A stretch of 12,131 nt of DNA from Pseudomonadota bacterium (GTDB lineage: Bacteria > Pseudomonadota > Gammaproteobacteria > Burkholderiales > Burkholderiaceae_C). The notes under the pieces are model-generated. The model was not told the DNA's origin. It saw nothing but the letters and a program-made list of their open reading frames with translations, and did not search any database. The stretch lies in assembly GCA_030918015.1 (NCBI GenBank), contig JAUPTP010000022.1, positions 1 to 12,131 on the forward strand. The letters are read 5' to 3'. The translations under genes were made by a program, and so were the position numbers. The first letter of the stretch is position 1. Each line of letters starts with the position of its first letter. Shown in pieces: positions 8,011 through 12,131 of the stretch.

Positions 8011-9244
8011 GGAAGTCGAAGCCGCGCGCGCTCGGGCGCACCACGCCGCTGGCACGGTCGTGCTCGAGCAGGCCGCGCTGCTCGGCCTTGGCCAGCCCGG
8101 GCGCGATGGCCGAGGGCGGCAGCCCGGTGCGCTCCTGGAACAGCGCCAGCTCGAAGCCGTCCTTCAGCCGCAGCGTGTTGAGCATGAACTCGAAGGGCAG
8201 CGCCTTGCGGCCGACCTCCTCGTCGTTCGAGATCGCCCGGCCGGCCAGCGCGTGCTCCATGTACATGGCCGGATCGCGCCAGCGCACCTGACGCACGACG
8301 CGGTGCGGGAAGCTCAGCTTGGTGTGCGCGCCCGCGCCGAGCCCGAGGTAGTCGCCGAACTGCCAGTAGTTCAGGTTGTGCGCGCAGCGGTGGCCGGGCC
8401 GCGCGTAGGCCGAGACCTCGTAGCGTGCCAGCCCCGCCTCGCCGGTCAGCGCGGTGATCTGGTCGAGCATCTCGCTGGCCAGATCGTCGTCGGGCAGTGC
8501 CGCGGGCGGGCGGCTGGCGAAGACGGTGTTGGGCTCGATCGTCAGGTGATAGACCGACAGGTGCGGCGGCGCCAGCGCCAGCGCGGTACGCAGGTCGGCC
8601 TCGGCCTCGGCCAGCGTCTGGCCGGGCAGCGCATACATCAGGTCGAGGTTGAAGGTGTCGAAGGCCTCGTGGGCTTCTTCGGCCGCGGCCAGCGCCTGCG
8701 CGCGGCTGTGCACCCGGCCGAGCGTCTGCAGCCGCGCGTCGTCGAAGGTCTGCACCCCGATCGAGAGCCGGGTCACGCCGGCCTGCCGGAAGGCGCGGAA
8801 GCGCTCGCGCTCGAAGGTGCCGGGATTGGCCTCCAGCGTGATCTCGCAGCCCGGCGTGAGCGGCAGCAGCGCGCGCACGTCGGCCAGCAGCCGCTCGATG
8901 GCCTCGGGCGAGAACAGGCTGGGCGTGCCGCCGCCGATGAAGATGGTCTGAATGTGGCGGCCCCAGACCATCGGCAGCGCCCGCTCCAGGTCGGCGCGCA
9001 GCGCGTCCAGATAGCGCGCCTCGGGGTGGCCGCCGGCGGCCGCCTCGTGCGAGTTGAAGTCGCAGTACGGGCACTTGCGCAGGCACCACGGCAGGTGGAT
9101 GTACAGGCCCAGCGGGGGCGGCGCGCCCAGCTGCAGCGTGCCCGGGCGCAGGTAGCGCGCCAGCAGCGCCTGGTGGTCGGACAGGTCGGCCGCGGCCGGC
9201 GGCGAGCGCTGATCCAGCGGCGAGAGAGGGATGACTTCAGCCAC
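7979..9244 (-). CDS. hemW: Radical SAM heme chaperone HemW
   Basis: A 421-aa radical-SAM family protein that binds heme and hands it to client proteins; it was long misannotated as oxygen-independent coproporphyrinogen oxidase. The cluster motif is C54-x3-C58-x2-C61 (LPWCLRKCPYCDFNSH). GGGTPS at 104-109 and the HemW-typical HNLNYW at 289-294 follow, then GLGAGAH and a winged-helix-like C-terminal part. The extra cysteine and N-terminal arm of true HemN are missing. About 45 residues precede the first barrel strand, longer than in E. coli HemW (378 aa). The GTG at 9242-9244 has GGGAGG 9 nt upstream and overlaps rdgB by 8 bp. It is the last gene of the rph-rdgB-hemW run and ends inside cheB on the other strand. 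Confidence 0.95.
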   Translation of the reverse strand: MAEVIPLSPLDQRSPPAAADLSDHQALLARYLRPGTLQLGAPPPLGLYIHLPWCLRKCPYCDFNSHEAAAGGHPEARYLDALRADLERALPMVWGRHIQTIFIGGGTPSLFSPEAIERLLADVRALLPLTPGCEITLEANPGTFERERFRAFRQAGVTRLSIGVQTFDDARLQTLGRVHSRAQALAAAEEAHEAFDTFNLDLMYALPGQTLAEAEADLRTALALAPPHLSVYHLTIEPNTVFASRPPAALPDDDLASEMLDQITALTGEAGLARYEVSAYARPGHRCAHNLNYWQFGDYLGLGAGAHTKLSFPHRVVRQVRWRDPAMYMEHALAGRAISNDEEVGRKALPFEFMLNTLRLKDGFELALFQERTGLPPSAIAPGLAKAEQRGLLEHDRASGVVRPSARGFDFLSDLQSMFLA

Positions 9245-9878
9245 GCTGCCAGACCTCCCGCATCAGCGCGAGCATCTGCGCGCAGGCGATCGCGCGGTGG
9301 CTGAGCCGGTTCTTCGTCTCGGGCGGCATCGCCGCGGCGGTGCAGCCCTCGGACGGGATGAACATCAGCGGGTCGTAGCCGAAGCCGCCCGCGCCTTCGG
9401 GGGCGGCCAGGATCTCGCCGTTCCAGCGGCCGAAGGCGATCAGCGGCTCCGGGTCGTCGGCCGAGCGCACCGCCACCAGCGCGCAGACGAAGCGCGCGCG
9501 CCGGGTCGAGGCGCCGTCGAGCGCGGCCAGCAGCTTCGCGTTGTTGGCCGCATCCTGTCGGGCGCGCAGCGCCTCGCGGTCGGCGTCGGCCGCCGGCTCC
9601 AGCGCGGCGTAGTGTGCCGAGTAGACGCCCGGCGCCCCGCCGAGCGCGTCCACGCACAGGCCGGAGTCGTCGGCGATCGCGGCCAGGCCGGTGGCGGCCG
9701 CGGCATGGCGCGCCTTGGCCAGCGCGTTCTCGATGAAGGTGTGGTGCGGCTCCTCGGCCTCGGCGACGCCGAGCGCGCCTTGCGTCACCATCTCGACGCC
9801 GGCCGGCGCCAGCAGCGCGCCCAGCTCCTTGAGCTTCTTGGCGTTGTTCGACGCCAGCACCAGTCGCAGCGTGTCCAT
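9237..9878 (-). CDS. rdgB: RdgB/HAM1 family non-canonical purine NTP pyrophosphatase
   Basis: Hydrolyses ITP, dITP and XTP to monophosphates, keeping deaminated purines out of DNA and RNA. The protein is 213 aa against 197 in E. coli. Seen: [14 protein letters not shown] at the N-terminus (nucleotide-binding SNNxKKxKE at 10-18), [14 protein letters not shown] at 47-60, catalytic [23 protein letters not shown] from residue 69, GGFGYDP at 164-170 and SHRA at 193-196. I chose the ATG at 9876-9878 because GGGAG stands 6 nt upstream (9885-9889) and [12 protein letters not shown] is the normal family start. An upstream GTG at 9902 overlapping the rph stop would add eight unlikely residues. It lies 20 bp after rph. 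A shared transcript with rph and hemW is likely. Confidence 0.97.
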   Translation of the reverse strand: MDTLRLVLASNNAKKLKELGALLAPAGVEMVTQGALGVAEAEEPHHTFIENALAKARHAAAATGLAAIADDSGLCVDALGGAPGVYSAHYAALEPAADADREALRARQDAANNAKLLAALDGASTRRARFVCALVAVRSADDPEPLIAFGRWNGEILAAPEGAGGFGYDPLMFIPSEGCTAAAMPPETKNRLSHRAIACAQMLALMREVWQRG

Positions 9879-9898
9879 CGCGTGCTCCCGCCCTGGGC

Positions 9899-10627
9899 TC
9901 ACTGGCCCGCCAGCGCCGCGCGCTGCAGCGCGATCAGCTCGCGGATGCCCTTGTCGGCCAGGCCGATCAGGCGGTCCATCTCCTCGCGGCTGAAGGGCAC
10001 GCCCTCGGCGGTGCCCTGCACCTCGACGAAGCCGCCCGAGCCGGTCATCACCACGTTCATGTCGGTGTCGCAGGCCGAGTCCTCGACATATTCGAGGTCG
10101 AGCAGCGCCGCGCCGTCGAGCAGGCCGACCGAGATCGCGGCCACATGGTCGCGGATCGGCGTCTCGGCCAGCAGGCCGCGCGCCAGCAGCGTCGACACCG
10201 CGTCATGCGCGGCCACGAAGGCGCCGGTGATCGAGGCGGTGCGGGTGCCGCCGTCGGCCTGCAGCACGTCGCAGTCGATGGTGATGGTGCGCTCGCCCAG
10301 CATCTTCAGGTCGAAGACGCTGCGCAGCGAGCGGCCGATCAGGCGCTGGATCTCCTGCGTGCGGCCGGTCTGCTTGCCCTTGGCGGCCTCGCGGCTGGAG
10401 CGGGTGTGGGTGGCGCGCGGCAGCATGCCGTACTCGGCGGTGACCCAGCCCTCGCCCGAGCCCTTCTTGTGCGGCGGCACGCGCTCCTCGACCGAGGCGG
10501 TGCACAGCACCCGGGTGTCGCCGAACTCGATCAGCACCGAGCCTTCGGCGTGCCGGGTGTAGCCGCGGGTCAGGCGGACGGGGCGCAGCGCGTCGGGGGC
10601 GCGGTCAAGGGGGCGAGAGGTGCTCAT
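9899..10627 (-). CDS. rph: Ribonuclease PH
   Basis: Phosphate-dependent 3'-to-5' exoribonuclease that trims the 3' ends of tRNA precursors and other structured RNAs. Members form a hexameric ring. The 242-aa length is full size. Seen: [33 protein letters not shown] at 15-47, [32 protein letters not shown] at 88-102, the signature [18 protein letters not shown] at 119-136, catalytic-site [13 protein letters not shown], and [11 protein letters not shown] near the end. It is intact, with no sign of the C-terminal frameshift known from E. coli K-12. The ATG has AGGA 6 nt upstream (10634-10637). It is separated from the PP2C gene by a 103-bp gap containing a palindrome and a pyrimidine tract, and is followed closely by rdgB. 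Confidence 0.98.
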   Translation of the reverse strand: MSTSRPLDRAPDALRPVRLTRGYTRHAEGSVLIEFGDTRVLCTASVEERVPPHKKGSGEGWVTAEYGMLPRATHTRSSREAAKGKQTGRTQEIQRLIGRSLRSVFDLKMLGERTITIDCDVLQADGGTRTASITGAFVAAHDAVSTLLARGLLAETPIRDHVAAISVGLLDGAALLDLEYVEDSACDTDMNVVMTGSGGFVEVQGTAEGVPFSREEMDRLIGLADKGIRELIALQRAALAGQ

Positions 10628-10672
10628 GATCAGTCCTGGACAGGGCCGGGCCTTCGGCGCAGGCCGATGCCC

Positions 10673-10706
10673 AAAGAAGAGAAAAGGGGAGAAAGGGAAA
10701 AGGGGG
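10673..10706 (-). repeat. 34-nt homopyrimidine tract upstream of rph
   Basis: The plus strand is purely A and G over this span, made of alternating A and G runs. The minus-strand transcript is therefore pure C/U, lying between the PP2C stop and rph. The blocks resemble imperfect copies of an A4G4 unit. It could be the loosely T-rich tail of a terminator for PP2C, a Rho-loading stretch, or a triplex-prone element. In a 70% G+C region a run this long stands out. Confidence 0.55.
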
Positions 10707-10712
10707 CGGCGG

Positions 10713-10740
10713 GCGCGGCGCCGCGGCGCCTCAGCCGCGC
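10713..10740 (-). terminator. GC hairpin at the PP2C stop, followed by the pyrimidine tract
   Basis: GGCGCCGCGGCGCC at 10717-10730 is a perfect 14-bp palindrome, flanked by GCGCGGC (10713-10719) and GCCGCGC (10734-10740), which can pair as an alternative outer stem. The PP2C stop codon (10731-10733) lies within it. On the minus strand the C/U tract follows downstream with several short U runs. This is the nearest thing to an intrinsic terminator in the window, though the U runs are broken by C. It may only attenuate read-through into rph. Confidence 0.45.
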
Positions 10741-11642
10741 TTTTGCGCCGTGCGGCGGATCGCCTCGTTGATCTCGCGGATCGAGCGCTCGATCTCGTCG
10801 TCGTCGAGCAGCTCCTCGTCGAGGCCCGGGCCGGAGGCCTGGATGGTCGACTCGAAGACGTCGTCGCCGAGCGCGGCCGTCTCGATGCCGGCCAGCGTGT
10901 CCTCGTCCTCGGCCGCTTCCCACTCGACGGCGATGACGGTGACGTTGTCGCTCTTGTCCCCGGCGGTGCGCAGCGCCAGCTCCACCAGCTCGGGCACCGA
11001 TTCGCCCAGGGGCGCGGCGGCCAGCTCGCGGGTGATGGTCTCGTCGTCGACCACGCCCCACAGGCCGTCCGAGCACAGCATCACCCGGTCGCCGGGCTGC
11101 ATCTGCACCGGGCCGACGAGGTCGATCACCGGCTTGCCCGGACTGCCCAGGCAGGTGAACAGCACGTTGCGGTTGACCTTGTCGCCCAGCGGCACGATGC
11201 CGTTGAGCGTCTCCTGCAGCTCGGAGTAGGAGTGGTCGCGGGTGCGCGCGATCAGCCGGTTGCCGCGCACCAGATACAGGCGCGAGTCGCCGCAGTGCGC
11301 CCACCAGGCCTCGCGGCCCTGCAGCACGCAGGCCACCACCGTCGTGCGCGGCGTGTCGAGCAGCGCATGCTCGACGGCGTAGCGCAGCAGCTGATGATGG
11401 CCGGCCAGAATGCCCTCGTTCAGGAAGCGCTTCGGGTCCTTCAGCTGCGTGCGGGCCTCGGCCTGGAACTGCGCGGCCAGCATCTGCAGCGACATCTGCG
11501 AGGCGACCTCGCCCTCGGGGTGACCGCCCATGCCGTCGGCCAGCGCGAACAGCCCCGAGTCCCGCGTGTAGCAGTAGCCCATGCGGTCCTCGTTCTTCTC
11601 GCGGCCGCCGCGGCGGCTGATCTGGTAGACGGAAAAGCGCAT
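10731..11642 (-). CDS. PP2C-family serine/threonine protein phosphatase
   Basis: A 303-aa metal-dependent phosphatase that should reverse phosphorylation by the kinase encoded just upstream. Seen: [12 protein letters not shown] (12-23), [14 protein letters not shown] with metal-binding D36, [14 protein letters not shown] (113-126), the RTRDHS stretch, [13 protein letters not shown] with D192 and [15 protein letters not shown] with D232. These are all the expected PP2C motifs, so it should be active. After the domain comes a 60-residue strongly acidic tail (243-303: [24 protein letters not shown]) ending in a basic stretch; I do not recognise it. No membrane segment is visible. The ATG at 11640-11642 is 53 bp after the kinase stop; the reading frame is open further upstream, but the motifs begin only here. 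Ribosome-binding site weak. Confidence 0.95.
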   Translation of the reverse strand: MRFSVYQISRRGGREKNEDRMGYCYTRDSGLFALADGMGGHPEGEVASQMSLQMLAAQFQAEARTQLKDPKRFLNEGILAGHHQLLRYAVEHALLDTPRTTVVACVLQGREAWWAHCGDSRLYLVRGNRLIARTRDHSYSELQETLNGIVPLGDKVNRNVLFTCLGSPGKPVIDLVGPVQMQPGDRVMLCSDGLWGVVDDETITRELAAAPLGESVPELVELALRTAGDKSDNVTVIAVEWEAAEDEDTLAGIETAALGDDVFESTIQASGPGLDEELLDDDEIERSIREINEAIRRTAQKRG

Positions 11643-11695
11643 GTCCAGGGGTTCCGGGGGGGCGTCGATCGGTTCTTCGGGCAGGGCGGTGGCGC

Positions 11696-12131
11696 TCAGG
11701 CCTTCGCGCCGGACTTGATGTTCTCGAGCTGCAGCTTGAGCCGCTCGCTGAAGCTCAGCTTGGTATAGCGCCGCTCGGTCTCGCGCGAGAGCTCCTTCTG
11801 CAGCGCGAACACGCTCTGCGGCCGCGCCAGCGGGTCGAGCGACATGCACCACTCGGTCACCTCGATGAGGTTGTCCGAGTAGACGTTGCGCAGTCGGGAC
11901 AGGCTCAGGCCGAGGCGGTCCTTCTCGATGCGCTGCGGCGCGTCGTTGGGCGGATAGCCCTGCATGCAGGCGTAGATGCACGCGCCGATGGCGTAGATGT
12001 CGGTCCACGGCCCGAGGCTGCCGTCGCGGCGGTACATCTCGGGCGCGGCGAAGCCCGGCGTGTACATCGGCCGGATGAAGTTGCCTTCCTTGGACAGCAC
12101 CTCGCGCGCCGCGCCGAAGTCCAGCATCACC
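11696..12131 (-). CDS. Serine/threonine protein kinase, C-terminal part (5' end outside window)
   Basis: About 144 C-terminal residues of a Hanks-type kinase. Seen in order: LDFGAAREV (metal-binding DFG and activation-loop start), YTPGFAAPEMY (APE motif), WTDIYAIGACIYACMQGYPP (subdomain IX), and LDPLARPQSVFALQKEL (subdomain XI Arg). The ATP-binding loop, catalytic HRD and any N-terminal sensor lie beyond the right edge, so activity cannot be judged fully. After the fold only about 30 residues remain (ETERRYTKLSFSERLKLQLENIKSGAKA-type), with no transmembrane helix or PASTA repeats, so a PrkC/PknB-like receptor arrangement is excluded at this end. It precedes PP2C in the same direction, giving a kinase/phosphatase pair. 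Whether it belongs to a type VI secretion cluster cannot be told; no such gene is in the window. Confidence 0.93.
   Translation of the reverse strand, partial: VMLDFGAAREVLSKEGNFIRPMYTPGFAAPEMYRRDGSLGPWTDIYAIGACIYACMQGYPPNDAPQRIEKDRLGLSLSRLRNVYSDNLIEVTEWCMSLDPLARPQSVFALQKELSRETERRYTKLSFSERLKLQLENIKSGAKA

Noticed and set aside
6067..8055. 662-codon open frame on the minus strand opposite cheD and cheB
   Set aside because: It is Arg/His/Ala-rich with no recognisable motif, while the plus strand carries complete CheD and CheB catalytic triads.
7979..9244. Calling this gene hemN (oxygen-independent coproporphyrinogen III oxidase)
   Set aside because: The CLRKCPYCDFN and HNLNYW motifs are of the HemW type, and the extra cysteine and N-terminal arm of HemN are absent.
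9879..9902. GTG start at 9902 for rdgB overlapping the rph stop
   Set aside because: GGGAG is ideally placed for the ATG at 9878, and the family normally begins just before the ASNN motif.
11643..12008. Open frame extending the PP2C reading frame upstream through the kinase gene
   Set aside because: The upstream part overlaps the clearly coding kinase in another frame, and PP2C motifs begin only after the ATG at 11642.
10731..12131. Type VI secretion regulatory pair (PpkA/PppA)
   Set aside because: The gene types fit, but no secretion, FHA or other T6SS gene is visible and the neighbours are rph, rdgB and hemW.

Overview
The window is a dense, very GC-rich stretch (roughly 70% G+C by eye) of a bacterial chromosome. 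The proteins look betaproteobacterial, most likely Burkholderiales of the Rubrivivax/Leptothrix/Ideonella kind. This rests on protein character, codon use and the fkpB-ispH pair; it is inference, not a database result. I count 15 protein genes, two of them cut by the window edges. There is no tRNA, rRNA, CRISPR array, insertion sequence or prophage gene, and base and codon use look uniform. It reads as core chromosome.

Left block, minus strand (1-2341): fkpB, ispH and serS run leftward. fkpB and ispH share one base (TGATG). serS starts 37 bp further on and leaves the window. Plus strand (2392-3728): radC and an Smr-domain gene overlap in a GTGA and diverge from fkpB across a 50-bp gap.

Middle block: a group II truncated hemoglobin, a MinD/ParA-family ATPase of the FlhG/FleN type and a GGDEF diguanylate cyclase lie on the minus strand (3756-5923). 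The cyclase and ATPase genes are fused by a TGATG overlap. They diverge from cheD-cheB on the plus strand (6079-8010). This block concerns motility and second-messenger signalling: c-di-GMP synthesis, a flagellar-number-type ATPase, and the receptor deamidase and methylesterase of chemotaxis adaptation.

Right block, minus strand (7979-12131): a Ser/Thr protein kinase (3' part only), a PP2C phosphatase, rph, rdgB and hemW all point leftward. They combine a reversible protein-phosphorylation pair with tRNA 3'-end maturation, nucleotide-pool sanitation and heme handling. rdgB and hemW overlap by 8 bp.

The most noteworthy signals lie between genes. Both convergent gene ends carry perfect GC-rich inverted repeats (10 and 11 bp) without a T tract; the second lies inside the overlapping 3' ends of cheB and hemW. 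Another dyad abuts the hemoglobin start codon. Three pyrimidine-rich tracts sit in minus-strand leaders, two of them directly against start codons that lack a Shine-Dalgarno sequence. I see no clearly new multi-gene system. The coupled cyclase/FlhG-like pair beside a globin and cheDB is the best candidate for an under-described regulatory unit.
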